Assembly (NCBI GenBank): GCA_016722525.1
Contig: JADKJB010000001.1
Coordinates: forward strand, 496,001 to 560,000
Origin: Bacteroidota bacterium
Lineage (GTDB): Bacteria; Bacteroidota; Bacteroidia; AKYH767-A; OLB10
DNA length: 64,000 nucleotides
Direction of reading: 5' to 3'
Part shown: in pieces, positions 28,606 to 39,648 of the stretch
Numbering within the stretch: position 1 is the first letter of the stretch
Layout: the number at the start of each line of letters is the position of its first letter
Made by a program: the position numbers and the translations under genes
Notes under the pieces: model-generated
The model's database searches: none
What the model was told of the DNA's origin: nothing
Seen by the model: the letters and a program-made list of their open reading frames with translations, nothing else

Positions 28606-28772
28606 ATTGGGTTAAAGGCGGGGTGCCCTTATTCAAGGAGAATGGAATTTACGCAAATGAGCATTATCATGAAATGATAGCAGGCAGACTCAAAAGTAAG
28701 GTTATACAGGTTGCTGAAAGTTGGGTAGCTCCGGATAAGATGCAGTCATTTGAAATAAAAGTAATTGAATAA
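27991..28772 (+). pseudogene. truncated S9-family peptidase copy
   Basis: Aligned by eye with the intact gene at 32252. This copy lacks one base right after the ATG (ATGAAAAAAC against ATGAGAAAAAC), has a TAG at 28218-28220 where the intact gene has TTG, and keeps only the first part of the beta-propeller. After NVNGS at about 28605 similarity ends. An unrelated in-frame tail follows to 28772 (SDWVKGGVPLFKENG, HYHEMIAGRLKSKVIQ, PDKMQSFEIKVIE), whose origin I do not recognise. The whole catalytic domain is absent, so no peptidase could be made. It looks like a partial duplication fused to debris. Confidence 0.85.
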
Positions 28773-28823
28773 TAGTAAATCATAGCTTTTAAAAATCTAA
28801 TCACCAATAATTATCTTTACACC

Positions 28824-29594
28824 ATGGCTGAACAAAATCTCGTTGATGAAGTGTTTTTCAAATATTTATTACAATTTAGTTACAATGACACTGATTTGGA
28901 TTATTCGGTGATGAATAAACACAAAATTGTATTACAAACTTTAGCTGATATTGGTAATTCCGGTATCGGAGTGTTTGATATGTCCAAACGGCAAATGGTT
29001 TTTTATTCTTCGAACTTCGGAAAACTATTAGGTTATAATCAGTCAGATTATGAAAAGGCAGGTCAGGAATTTTTTTACAACAAAATTCATCCGGACGACA
29101 GAGTGAAGTTAGGTATAAACGGCATTTCTGTAATGAAAATATTCCACAATTTTTCAATCGATGATAAATTAAGCCACAAATCAATTTCTGAATACAGAAT
29201 GTTGAATACGCAAAACAAATACGTACGACTCGTTGAGCAGTACCAAGTATTGGAATTGGATAAAACAGGACAATTATGGCTATTGATCAATTTTGTGGAT
29301 CTTTCTCCAAATCAGGAAGATTATGATGGAATTAAAAGTCAACTCCTGAACTTTAAGACCGGGCAAATTATCCTTATGGAAGCATCCCCAAAACCACAAA
29401 TTGAACTAACAAAACGTGAAACAGAAATATTAAAGCTGGTAAAAGATGGATTATTGAGTAAAGAAATCTCTGATAAGCTGGCTATCAGCGTACATACAGT
29501 TAATACACACCGTCAACGGTTTTTGGAAAAGCTGGGAGCAAATAACTCTTTTGAAGCAGTATTGTTTGGTTCGAAGTTCGGGCTTCTGAATTAA
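28824..29594 (+). CDS. PAS-domain LuxR-type transcriptional regulator
   Basis: 256 residues. A PAS-like sensor domain covers about 45-165 (GIGVFDMSKRQMVFYSSNFGKLLGY, KIHPDDR, RMLNTQNKYVRLVEQYQVLE). The LuxR/FixJ helix-turn-helix covers about 192-250 (LTKRETEILKLVKDGLLSKEI, ISVHTVNTHRQRFLEKLGA). There is no receiver domain, so it is probably a one-component regulator that senses a ligand or redox state through PAS. It lies directly upstream of the TonB-dependent receptor and downstream of the S9 pseudogene, so these may be targets, but no binding site was identified. TATCTTTA at 28812 is very close to the ATG. Confidence 0.87.
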   Translation: MAEQNLVDEVFFKYLLQFSYNDTDLDYSVMNKHKIVLQTLADIGNSGIGVFDMSKRQMVFYSSNFGKLLGYNQSDYEKAGQEFFYNKIHPDDRVKLGINGISVMKIFHNFSIDDKLSHKSISEYRMLNTQNKYVRLVEQYQVLELDKTGQLWLLINFVDLSPNQEDYDGIKSQLLNFKTGQIILMEASPKPQIELTKRETEILKLVKDGLLSKEISDKLAISVHTVNTHRQRFLEKLGANNSFEAVLFGSKFGLLN

Positions 29595-29672
29595 GAATAC
29601 TGATAAATCAGTATTGTCGCGTCTGCCATATTGCGGGACCTTTGTGAAAAATATTTAAATCACAAACCCAAT

Positions 29673-32090
29673 ATGTATTCAAGACTCATTTTAATCAGCC
29701 TTCTTATTATTTCTGGTCAGTTATTTGGCCAGAATCCATCGCAACCACTAACAGGAGTTGCTCCTGGAAAATCTTCTAATCAGCCTGTTGTCATTAAAAT
29801 TGAACAAAAACAGACACAAACCATCCGGGGAACGGTCATAGATCAATCATCCAGTGGGCCGGTTCCTTATGCAACAGTTGTTGTGCTTAAATCAGACCCT
29901 TTCATCGGTGCAATCACCGACTCGTCGGGAAATTTCATCATCCGGAATGTCCCGGTCGGCAGATGGGATATTCAGGCTTCATTTCTTGGTTATCAACCCG
30001 CTATTGTAAGGGAAATAATTCTTATTTCTGCTAAAGAAACTTTTTTGACAATACTTATAAAGGAGCGTATAACACAGCTTAACGAAGTTATTATAAAGGC
30101 ATCAAATGTAAATAAATCACAGCCGCTTAATTCAATGGCTACAGTTAGTGCACGAATGTTAAGTGTTGAGGAATCAAAACGCTATGCAGGAGGCTTTGAT
30201 GATCCTGCCCGTTTAGCTTCTTCATTTGCAGGTGTGGCAAGTAATACCGATCAAAATGGAATAATCGTAAGAGGTAATGCACCTAAATCGCTGCAATGGA
30301 AAATGGAAGGAATAGAAATTCCTAATCCCAGTCACTTTGGAGATTTAAGTGCAATTGGAGGAGGAACCATTACTGCTTTAAGTACTCAAATGCTGGATAA
30401 CTCCGATTTTCTCACAGGAGCATTTCCGGCAGAATATAACAATGCGTTGTCCGGTGTTTTTGATATTGCAATGAGAACAGGAAATAATGAAAAAAGTGAA
30501 CATTCATTTCAGGTTGGTACTGTTGGTATAGAAGCATCTTCGGAAGGCCCCTTCAAAAAGGGAGGGAAATCATCTTATCTTTTTAATTACCGTTATTCAA
30601 CATTGGCTTTGCTGGCTCCACTATTACCTGAAAATGCCGATGGCATGAAATATCAGGATCTTTCATTCAAACTGAATTTTCCAACACAAAAAGCCGGTAT
30701 TTTTTCGGTTTGGGGAATTGGCCTGGCCGACAAAGCGAGCGCAGACCCTAAAAAAGATACTACGGAATGGAAATATTATGATGATAAAGAACAAAATGAT
30801 ATCAAACAAAATATGGGCGCGGCAGGTGTAAGTCATAAATATTTTTTCAGGAACAACTCATATATTAAAACAACTTTAGCGGCAACAGAAAGTAATACCA
30901 ACTGGGATACACAAAAGCTTGATGAAAATTTATCCTTGAAACCTTTAAGCAAAATCAACAACACAAACCGGAATTTTGTTTTATCTTCATATGTAAATAA
31001 AAAATTCAATGCAAGACACACAAACAAAAGCGGATTACTTGTCACTGGAATGATGTATGATTTACACTTAAGCAATTCACCTACTCAGGGACTGCCTCCA
31101 CAGGAAGTAGTTAATGCTGATGGATTCAGTACATTAATTTCAGGCTATAGCAGTTCGTCAATTAATCTTACAGACAAACTGCTGATGAACATCGGAATTA
31201 ATGGCCAGTTTTTTACTTTGAACAATCATTACACGGTTGAACCGAGATTAGGATTTCGTCAGCAACTGAGCGAAAATCAATCGATAGGTTTAGCTTATGG
31301 ATTACATAGCCGACTTGAAAAATTAAATTATTATTGCAACAATTCAACCTTGACAGGAGAGAAAGCAGTAAACAAAGATCTTGATTTCTCAAAGGCACAT
31401 CATTTTGTTTTAAGTTACGATTGGAATGTTACCGAATTAATTCATGCTAAGATCGAACCTTATTATCAGCAGTTGTTCTCCGTCCCGGTAATTGCCGACA
31501 GCTCCTTCTCATTCCTGAATCTTCAGAGTGATTTGTTCTTTGCCGAGAAATTGCAAAATACAGGCGAAGGCAGAAATTATGGCATTGATATAACACTTGA
31601 AAAGTATATGTCGAAAGGCTATTATTATTTATTTACGGCATCGGTTTTTAATTCGGAATATAAAGGTGGTGACAATGTTTGGAGAAGTACCAGATATAAC
31701 CGGAATTATGTGGTTAACTTTTTAATAGGAAAGGAATGGGAAATGGGAAAAAATGATCAGAACGTTTTAAGTTTAAACACCCGATTCAGTTACCAGGGAG
31801 GAAACCGGTATTCACCTGTTGATGAAACCGCTTCACATGTTGCGAATGAAATAGTTTATGATGAAACGAATGCTTATTCCCTGCAGGCTCAATCCTCTTT
31901 CAATGTACATTTCACCGCCAGCTATAAAGTCAATAAAAAAGAGAGTTCCCGGGAGTTTGCCTTGAAAATCCTGAATGCAACCGCTCAGCCAGACTTTTAT
32001 GGATACCAGTATAACCTGACAAGCAATAAAATAGAAAAGGATCTGGTCTCTGTTTTAATACCGAATCTGAGTTATAAAATTGAATTTTAG
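29673..32090 (+). CDS. TonB-dependent receptor with CarboxypepD-regulatory-like domain
   Basis: About 805 residues from the ATG at 29673, where the signal peptide MYSRLILISLLIISG starts; a TTG at 29631 is upstream of it. Residues about 50-134 are the carboxypeptidase-D-regulatory-like barrel domain (IRGTVIDQSSSGPVPYATV, GNFIIRNVPVGRWD). A plug domain follows (about 150-290, IIVRGNAPKSLQWKMEGIEI, GAFPAEYNNALSGVFD), then a 22-strand-type barrel ending in an aromatic YKIEF. It imports a ligand across the outer membrane using TonB energy. No SusD partner is adjacent, so glycan uptake is not indicated. A TTG at 29614 and a partial -7 box at 29637 fit a promoter. Confidence 0.88.
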   Translation: MYSRLILISLLIISGQLFGQNPSQPLTGVAPGKSSNQPVVIKIEQKQTQTIRGTVIDQSSSGPVPYATVVVLKSDPFIGAITDSSGNFIIRNVPVGRWDIQASFLGYQPAIVREIILISAKETFLTILIKERITQLNEVIIKASNVNKSQPLNSMATVSARMLSVEESKRYAGGFDDPARLASSFAGVASNTDQNGIIVRGNAPKSLQWKMEGIEIPNPSHFGDLSAIGGGTITALSTQMLDNSDFLTGAFPAEYNNALSGVFDIAMRTGNNEKSEHSFQVGTVGIEASSEGPFKKGGKSSYLFNYRYSTLALLAPLLPENADGMKYQDLSFKLNFPTQKAGIFSVWGIGLADKASADPKKDTTEWKYYDDKEQNDIKQNMGAAGVSHKYFFRNNSYIKTTLAATESNTNWDTQKLDENLSLKPLSKINNTNRNFVLSSYVNKKFNARHTNKSGLLVTGMMYDLHLSNSPTQGLPPQEVVNADGFSTLISGYSSSSINLTDKLLMNIGINGQFFTLNNHYTVEPRLGFRQQLSENQSIGLAYGLHSRLEKLNYYCNNSTLTGEKAVNKDLDFSKAHHFVLSYDWNVTELIHAKIEPYYQQLFSVPVIADSSFSFLNLQSDLFFAEKLQNTGEGRNYGIDITLEKYMSKGYYYLFTASVFNSEYKGGDNVWRSTRYNRNYVVNFLIGKEWEMGKNDQNVLSLNTRFSYQGGNRYSPVDETASHVANEIVYDETNAYSLQAQSSFNVHFTASYKVNKKESSREFALKILNATAQPDFYGYQYNLTSNKIEKDLVSVLIPNLSYKIEF

Positions 32091-32171
32091 TTGGTTTAAG
32101 CAAGAAGCCCACACGAAACATTAAGTTAGGCATTCAGGTTCAGCCTTAAATTTGCATTAAACAACCAATCA

Positions 32172-32867
32172 CTTTCATTTAATTTCCCAATTTTAGTATC
32201 TTGCAGCATGCAATTTATATTCAACTATCCATATTTAATTCATTATCAATTATGAGAAAAACCTATTATCAAAAAACGCTTCAAGCAGGACTGATTCTGG
32301 CCTTCATCTTATTAAATGCATTTCATGTGAATGTATTTGCTCAGTCCCTGACCCCTGATCACATTGCAAAAATTAAAACAGTTAGCGGCTGTGTCATTTC
32401 TGATGACGGAAAACTAGTTGCTTATACAGTCAGTGTTCCCGCCGATCCTTTTAAGGAGAATTCTGGAAGCAAAAATGGGTTGTATGTTTTAAATACTACC
32501 AGCGGAGAGACAAAACCCTACTTTACTTCTTCCGGAGTAGGCAATGTTGTTTTTCGGCCTTTAAAAGGAACAATCACTTTTTTGAGTAAGAGTAATGACG
32601 AAAGTGTGAACGCTATTTATGAAATGAATATTTCAGGAGGAGAAGCCACAAAAATATTTTCAACTACAGCGAATATTTTAAATTACAGCTGGCAGCCTGA
32701 TGGGAAACATATAGCCTATACTGTGAAAGAAGATAGCAAAGCACCTCAAACACCATTAAATTACAAGCCCGATTTTTTCGAGGAAGAGATGGGCACTCAA
32801 AAAGGATATATGGTAGACCTTGCATCTGAAAAGAAAGAAGCAAAACTGATAAATGTAAACGGATCTG
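32172..32867. repeat. direct repeat, copy 2 (S9 peptidase 5' region)
   Basis: Partner of 27911-28605, one base longer. It holds the upstream region and 5' part of the intact S9 peptidase gene. Confidence 0.85.
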
Positions 32868-34299
32868 TTTATATGATGAGCTGGAGCAATGACGGATCTA
32901 AACTTGCGGTTTCGGTTACCCCAACTTTATCAGTAGATGATTCATATATGAAACAACAGGTGCTGGTGGTTGATGCAAATACCGGAAATGCAATTGCTAC
33001 CATCGACAATCAGGGGAAACTGGGACAGATACTTTGGAGTCCCGATAACAAACAGCTGGCATTAAAAGCGGCAAAGGATCTGAATGATCCAACAGATGGC
33101 TCCATTCTTCTGGTTTCTGCTGAGGGAGGAAAGCCCATGATTATTGATGCCGGTTTTTTAGGAAAGTATGAACACATCTCATGGAACGATCCAAACGCCA
33201 TCCATTTCCACGCAAGTGAAGGCACTGCTTCTTCGCTTGGATTTATTCGCGTTGACGGAAGCGGTAAGCAGACCCTATTTAAATCAGGTGACTATGCTAT
33301 TACCGGATTTGCGAGAGCTTTAAATGGCACCATTGCTTTTGTAGCAAGTTCTGCTTCGCATCCTGCTGAACTATTCACGATTGCCAATACCAAAAACGCT
33401 AAATTCTTTAAAAGAACCAACAACAACTCATGGCTATCGGGAATCACTCTGGGGAAGCAGGAAGTTGTTCGTTATAAGGCACGCGATGGTAAATATGAGA
33501 TCGAAGGCATTGTGATGTACCCTGTAAATTATGTAGCTGGAACAAAAGTTCCATTGATTGTAGTTGCGCATGGTGGCCTGAAGCCCATTACAGCAATGGC
33601 TGGTTAACAGGATATTCTACTCCCGGACAAATGGCTGCTACAACTGGCTACGCGGTATTTTATCCTAATTACAGAGGAAGTACCGGACGTGGAAATGAAT
33701 TTACGTACAGCAGTCAGGGTGATTTGGCAGGGAAAGAATTTGATGATATTGTAGATGGAGTTGATTACCTCATTGCTCAGGGTATTGTTGATAAGAGCAG
33801 GGTTGGTGTTACCGGTGGTTCTTACGGTGGGTACGCTTCCGCATGGATGAGCACCTATTATTCTGATCGTTTTGCCGCTGCCGTTATGTTTGTAGGTATC
33901 AGCAATAATATTTCCAAATGGGGAACCAGTGACATTCCAGGTGAAATGCGTCTTGTGCATGATAGAAAAGAACTTTGGGAAGACTGGGAGGGGCAGCTGA
34001 AGAGAAGTCCGGTTTATTATGTCGATCGCGCCCAGACTCCTATACTGATCATGCATGGCGCTAACGATCCGCGTGTACATCCTACACAATCCATGGAACT
34101 CTATCGTCACCTAAAAGTACGCAAGCCCGATTTACCGGTTCGTTTGGTTTATTACCCAGGTGAAGGACATGGTAATACAAAATCAGGATCCAGATACGAT
34201 TATAACATCCGCATGATGCAATGGTTCGACATCTATCTCAAAACCGGAAATGCAAAAGCAGAGAAGCCTTCGTTGGATATTAAGACTACGAAAAAGTGA
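32252..34299 (+). CDS. S9-family (prolyl oligopeptidase / DPP-like) serine peptidase, one-base frameshift
   Basis: Start ATG at 32252 (MRKTYYQKTLQAG) with a signal peptide ending NVFAQ; a TTG at 32201 is further upstream. Residues about 30-420 are WD40-like propeller blades (DYAITGFARALNGTIAFVA). The frame breaks at 33575-33578, where a C is missing (GGCC for GGCCC). Repair gives AHGGPEAHYSNGWLTGYSTP and a 682-residue protein (2049 bases). The catalytic domain has GGSYGGYAS (Ser about 523), HGANDPRVH (Asp about 603) and GEGHGN (His about 638). It is secreted and probably cleaves dipeptides or oligopeptides. Confidence 0.88.
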
Positions 34300-34795
34300 C
34301 AAGTTAAAAGTACCAATTTTCCAGTTAAATACATATAAAAGCAGGTCCTTTATCATGGAATTTACTTTACAGCAAATGAAATGGTAAGGGGCTTTTATTG
34401 AAGTGCTGCTTCAAAACCTTTTTAAATTTCATTTTTTTTAAAGAATATCAGTTTTTGAAGACAATCTTAAGGCCAAAACCCTACTTGACATTAATTTTGG
34501 AGTTTTCTGACCTATGAATAAGTACATTTTAATAGAATATTGAATAAATCCCGTTCAGGCAATGTTTTTTACAGTCTATCCTGATTTTTTGAAAAATTTG
34601 GTTAAGTGAGGACAATGAGTTAAATTTGATTACTAAATAGCTTTATACAGCTGAGACTTCTGTGGTTGAGAAAATTTAAAAATAGAGAATCAGTAATAAG
34701 ATCGTTAAAAAAAATTTAATACTCCAATTAATCAACAATGCTGTTCTGAAATAAATTTCACCAAAAATGCGGAATCAATTTTTAATAACATTTTT
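34300..34795. other. intergenic region with no recognised gene
   Basis: 496 bases, very AT-rich, with no open frame of family-like protein, no clear terminator hairpin and no promoter box of good quality before the next gene at 34796. A degraded sequence cannot be excluded. Confidence 0.6.
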
Positions 34796-37703
34796 ATGTT
34801 GCGAAAAAAATTCAAATTTATAGTTCTACTCTTGCTTATTTTTAGAACAGATGTGGCATTTTCTCAATGGCAAATTATAAATTCAGGAGTGACTGATAAT
34901 TTAGTTGATGGTTGTTTTATTTCTGATTCTACCGGATTTATTATTGGTTCGAACGGAACGATTTTAAAAACTACAGACTCAGGGAATTCATGGTCTGTAA
35001 ACGCTATTGTGTCGGGCCTCTTTACTTCTATATGTCATGTTGGGCTCGATACTCTTTATGTCGGAGGAAATTGTATTTACCGGAGTGATAATGGCGGCAT
35101 TTCATGGAATTTAATTACGACATTACCGGATACAATTACGGACTTAGGTTTTTTTGATTCTCAAACCGGATTTTCAATTGTTCCTGATTATAACATATGT
35201 ACTTCCTTCGGTGGCACATATGAATATGATGACTTTAAGGTTTTTAAAACTACTAATTTTGGTTCCAGCTGGCAACTGGATTTTGATAAAATTGAAAGTA
35301 ACAGTCGTTTTCAGTTTATTAATGATAGTACAGCATATGTCACAGGGGGTGAAATCAGTATTGTTTTTCACTGCCTCGGTCCATGGCAAAACAGATCAAA
35401 AAGAACAAATGACAGCGGGAACACCTGGTTTCCTGTTGCACAAGCAAATTTTGGACACTCTTATTTTTCTTTTATTAATGAAAATATAGGATATTTTGTA
35501 CTGCCAGGACCTGTATTCACAATTGATAAAACAGTGGATGGAGGCAATACCCTGACACAGTACTATACTGAAATTTATGATAATACAATAAAGCAATGCA
35601 AATTTTTTAATGAGATTGATGGTTATTTATTAGGAAGAAATAATATTTATGTAACGGGTTCAAATGGATTAAGTTGGAACAGTGATTTTGTAACTGCAAA
35701 TACATTTAACATTTTGTTTAGTAATACAACTAATCTTTTATTCGGAGTTGGAAGTAATGGCTTGATTATAAAAAGGAAATTATTCCAAGCGCATATCCTG
35801 ATACTATTTATAGAATCCAACTTGATAATGATTCCTTAAATTACGCTTTTGTATTTGTTGATAGTTTGTTGACAAAATCTGTAAAAGTAACCAATACAGG
35901 TAACGTTCCTTTAAATCTTTCACTGGCCACTTCAAGCAACTTTGGTATTAGTTTTACAAATAGTTCATATGTTAATAATTTAAATGTATCTCTTAATACA
36001 TCACAGGATACAATTATTTATATACAATTCAGCCCACTGCAAGTACAAAATTATAAAGACTCTTTGATATTTACTGCTGACAGCTTGAATACAGTGAAAT
36101 TCCCTTTAGAAGGGAATGGGTTTTCTGGTCTGATGGGTAATATTTTACAGGACACCTTGATTTGTGTTGACACCTTGAGGATTGGCAGTGATATCACAAT
36201 TTCAAGTTCTGCCCGGGTGACTATTTGCTCCGGAACTTATGTTAAAATAATGGGTAACTATAAAGTTACTGTTGAGGGTATTCTTGAAGCTTTAGGAGAT
36301 TCTGGTAATCATGTCCGGTTTGGTGTTCACGACACGGTTGCTCTCTGGAGAGGAATCTATGTGTACAACCCTAATCCTGATGATACTTCTATTTTCAATT
36401 ATTGTGATTTTATTGTTAATTGCAATAACCCAATAATTGATATTTGGAAAGGAATAGTAAGTGTTGATCATTGTAATTTCAGCAATAGAAAAGTTGGAGC
36501 AGGAGTTATAAGCATGTATAAAATTCAGTATCCCTGTAAACTATTTATATCAAACAGCAATATTTATTCTGCTAATTCAAGTGCAATTATGTGCAATTAT
36601 TGCGACTCGAGTTATGTAATAAATAATCATATTTATGGAAACATTATGGGGATACAATTTTCAACAGGTAATGGAATGTTTATTACAGGAAATATTATTC
36701 ATGATAATATTCATGAGGGAATATACGGGATTGGAAAAATGGTCATTCAAAAAAATGAAATATATAATAATGGGGGAGGAATATATTTTGGAGGAACAGA
36801 CCCAATAATTGAAAACAATGCAATTTATAACAATATTTCATCAACTGTTGGCGGCATTTATAACGGAGGAGGAATGGGTGATGGAGGTGGATCCATATCT
36901 CAAAATTTAATATTCAATAATCAAACCACATATGGTGACGGTGCAGGAATGCTTCTGGTTACAAGTAGCAATTTTAATTTGGAGGCTTTAATAACAAACA
37001 ATGTAATTTGCAATAACAAGGCGTTCAGGAGAGGAAATAATTTTTATGCTTCAACAGGTAATTCTGTAGGGATAGATCTGAAACTTCTGAATAACATCAT
37101 TTACAATGTTTCAGATACAAATAACAACATCGCATGGTCACATAATAAAGGTCTTGAAATTCAATACAACTGCATCAACCAGGACAGCATAAACATTTGG
37201 GGGCAAAATAATATTGACAGCAAACCAAAATTTGTGCATCCTACAGATTCAATTGGAAAATGACTACCCTTGGAACTTATGACTGGTCATTAACAGAAAG
37301 CTCACATTGTATCAATTCAGGCGACTCCACCGATACTTCATTTTTATTTCCCTTCGATTTTGCCGGAAACCCCCGAATCTATAACAGCCGGGTGGATATT
37401 GGTGCTTATGAATTTCAAGGTGATTTCGTTCCTGAAATTGACACCTCCGGTAATGATGGTGATTCAACAGACTATTCGTTCTCATTATTTCCCAATCCGA
37501 CAAATGATATACTGAACATTAAAGTTAACTCAGGTAATCTTTCAGAGATTAATATCTATGATGCTGCTTCAAGGCTTATTTTAAGAAAGGAGTTTGCTGA
37601 AATCATCTCGGTAAACATGCAAGGGTTTTCAAAAGGAATTTATCTCTATGAAGTCAAAGATAAAAACGGACTGATTAAAAAAGGGAAACTGGTGAAATAC
37701 TGA
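34796..37703 (+). CDS. YCF48 / beta-helix surface protein, T9SS type A, two frameshifts
   Basis: Three consecutive frames form one protein. The first has a signal peptide (ending VAFSQ) and YCF48-like repeats (KTTDSGNSWSV, RSDNGGISWNL). One A is missing in the run 35770-35774, after which the frame reads KEIIPSAYPDTIYRI and an ASH-like domain (SVKVTNTGNVPLNLS). A right-handed beta-helix follows (NNHIYGNIMGIQF, NEIYNNGGGIYF). A second missing A at 37257-37260 leads into SSHCINSGDS and DIGAYEFQ, then the sorting domain (LFPNPTNDIL, KGIYLYEVKD). Repaired length is 2910 bases, 969 residues. Confidence 0.83.
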
Positions 37704-37913
37704 AGTGGCTATTTTTATGATATAATGCTAGAGTTTATTTTCAAATACAATTTGAAAATATGTTCTCTCAAAAATTCCTAATAGAACCTGATTTTTAACA
37801 TCAAGACACAAAAAAGGAGCTGCAATTTGTAAGTTAATTAATAAATGATACGAATACTTTTATGCAAACGTAAATTCAGAAAACAATTCAACATTCTTTC
37901 AGTCACCAAACTA

Positions 37914-39569
37914 TCACTCACCCGTTTTCACCTTAACCACCTTCTTCCTGTAAACAATTCCGTTGTTTTCAATTTGTACAAAGTAAATTCCGTCTTTCAT
38001 TTCAGTCAGGTCGATTTCAAATTTAGATTTGGAGAAAGAAGTTTGAATTATTTGCTGGCCTAAAATATCATAAATAGTAATGGAAGATTTTAAGGATGTA
38101 CTATTTGTAATTTCAATTTGCAACCATCCGTTTGTCGGGTTCGGATAGATGTTAACGATCGCTTCCGCAACATTAATGGATTGAATGCCTGTCGGGATGT
38201 TTCCTAATTTTGCAATAAAGGCTTCATAAGGACCACAAAGGCCACTATTCATATAACAGGGAAGAGTAATGGTATCAAAAACAGCTTCGATATAATAAAA
38301 TCCGGCAAAATAAATTTCATTACTATTGCCTTTTACAATATCTCTAATGGATTCACAGCACGAGCCATTCATATGTACGGTTTCAAAAGATCTTCCCCAC
38401 AATGCATTTCCATTGTTATTGAATTTAACCAAATACATGGCAACATGATTTGGTGACACAGTAAATGGGATTCCACCAATACTGAAAGACGAAGCATTTT
38501 CCGAAGTGCCTGCTAAATAAAAACCCGACGAATCAACAGATTTTATCATGGATGGTCCGTAAACATCGGATAAGGAAATCCATTGAATATTTGCATTGGG
38601 ATCAATTGATATAACAAATGTTGTATAATCGTTGACTGAATAATTTATAATAGTATCGTTCCCGAAAAGGGTGGAGTCAATAAATCCACCTCCAAGTGCG
38701 ACATTTTGATTTGACAAAACAGTCATCAAACCAACGCCACCAAAGTAGTTATCTTCAGAAAATCCCTGACCATGTATTGACCATACAACATTAAAAGCCG
38801 GATCACATTTTAAGACGTAATACCCATCGGTACCAAAGTTAGGAGTCAAGGTTTGACCATTAGAAAATGTCACATTGCTAAAGTAAGAACAGGTTACATA
38901 AATATTTCCGGATGTATCGGCGACAATTAATGGGATCTGTGCTGAGTTGGAGCTGGCTATTAAAGCTGCGTTTGTGATGACTCCTGAAGTATTGATGGAA
39001 GCTAAATAATTTTGTGGTTCCTGATTTGAAAAAGAAAATGACCCAATTACGGCATTTGGAGGAACACAGCCTGAAATGATAAATTCTGTACCATAGGTAT
39101 TATTCGGACTATTGAAAAATGCATAGTTATCTAACGGTGTCATCCACAACTGGGTTCCTGATGTATCGTAGAGAACGGCAAATCCAACACTTATGCCGCT
39201 TGAAGCAAAATTAACAGGTGTGCCGCTGACATCGGTGCCAGTGGTAGCTCCCGTAATCAATATCTGGTTAGCATCGTTGATAGACATTGAACCAATATAA
39301 GAGCTGTCAAATTGTACTACGAAAACATAATTGCCATTCGTATCTACTTTAGCAAAAAACTGACCTTCATTAGCAACATTCAGGTTGCCGAATTGAGAAG
39401 ATGGAGAATTATAGCCCAGTACATACAAATTTCCGGCATCGTCATTCACCATTTTTTGAATCACATCCACACCACCACTACCGGCCCGCGTAGCCCATTG
39501 TACATTTTGCGCATTTGTTATTGAGAAAGTAAAAAGAAGAGAAATTAAAAACAAAAGATAAAGCTTCAT
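37914..39569 (-). CDS. T9SS-exported SBBP-like repeat protein
   Basis: 551 residues from the ATG at 39569, where the signal peptide MKLYLLFLISLLFTF begins; upstream in-frame codons lie before the -7 box. Repeats of the type DAGNLYVLGY, DTSGNIYVTC and NSNEIYFAGFYY, each followed by a short beta hairpin, form a propeller like SBBP proteins. Residues from about 470 form the sorting domain (IYPNPTNGWLQI, MKDGIYFVQIENNG). A cysteine pair is present in GSCCESIRD. Probably a surface protein; ligand unknown. Confidence 0.87.
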   Translation of the reverse strand: MKLYLLFLISLLFTFSITNAQNVQWATRAGSGGVDVIQKMVNDDAGNLYVLGYNSPSSQFGNLNVANEGQFFAKVDTNGNYVFVVQFDSSYIGSMSINDANQILITGATTGTDVSGTPVNFASSGISVGFAVLYDTSGTQLWMTPLDNYAFFNSPNNTYGTEFIISGCVPPNAVIGSFSFSNQEPQNYLASINTSGVITNAALIASSNSAQIPLIVADTSGNIYVTCSYFSNVTFSNGQTLTPNFGTDGYYVLKCDPAFNVVWSIHGQGFSEDNYFGGVGLMTVLSNQNVALGGGFIDSTLFGNDTIINYSVNDYTTFVISIDPNANIQWISLSDVYGPSMIKSVDSSGFYLAGTSENASSFSIGGIPFTVSPNHVAMYLVKFNNNGNALWGRSFETVHMNGSCCESIRDIVKGNSNEIYFAGFYYIEAVFDTITLPCYMNSGLCGPYEAFIAKLGNIPTGIQSINVAEAIVNIYPNPTNGWLQIEITNSTSLKSSITIYDILGQQIIQTSFSKSKFEIDLTEMKDGIYFVQIENNGIVYRKKVVKVKTGE

Positions 39570-39587
39570 AGGATATGGAGTATTTTG

Positions 39588-39595
39588 CAAAAATA
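39588..39595 (-). promoter_or_regulatory. -7 box of the 37914 gene
   Basis: The minus strand reads TATTTTTG (TAnnTTTG), 18 bases before the ATG at 39569. It lies just beyond the patatin remnant. No clear -33 box. Confidence 0.45.
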
Positions 39596-39648
39596 GCAAT
39601 AAGTACGACATTACCCAGAAATGATAAAGTGAATATGGGCAATAAAAT

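Noticed and set aside
22039..28772. CRISPR array or tandem DNA repeats in the large T9SS genes
   Set aside because: The repeats are protein-level blades with diverged DNA; no regular direct repeat with spacers was seen.
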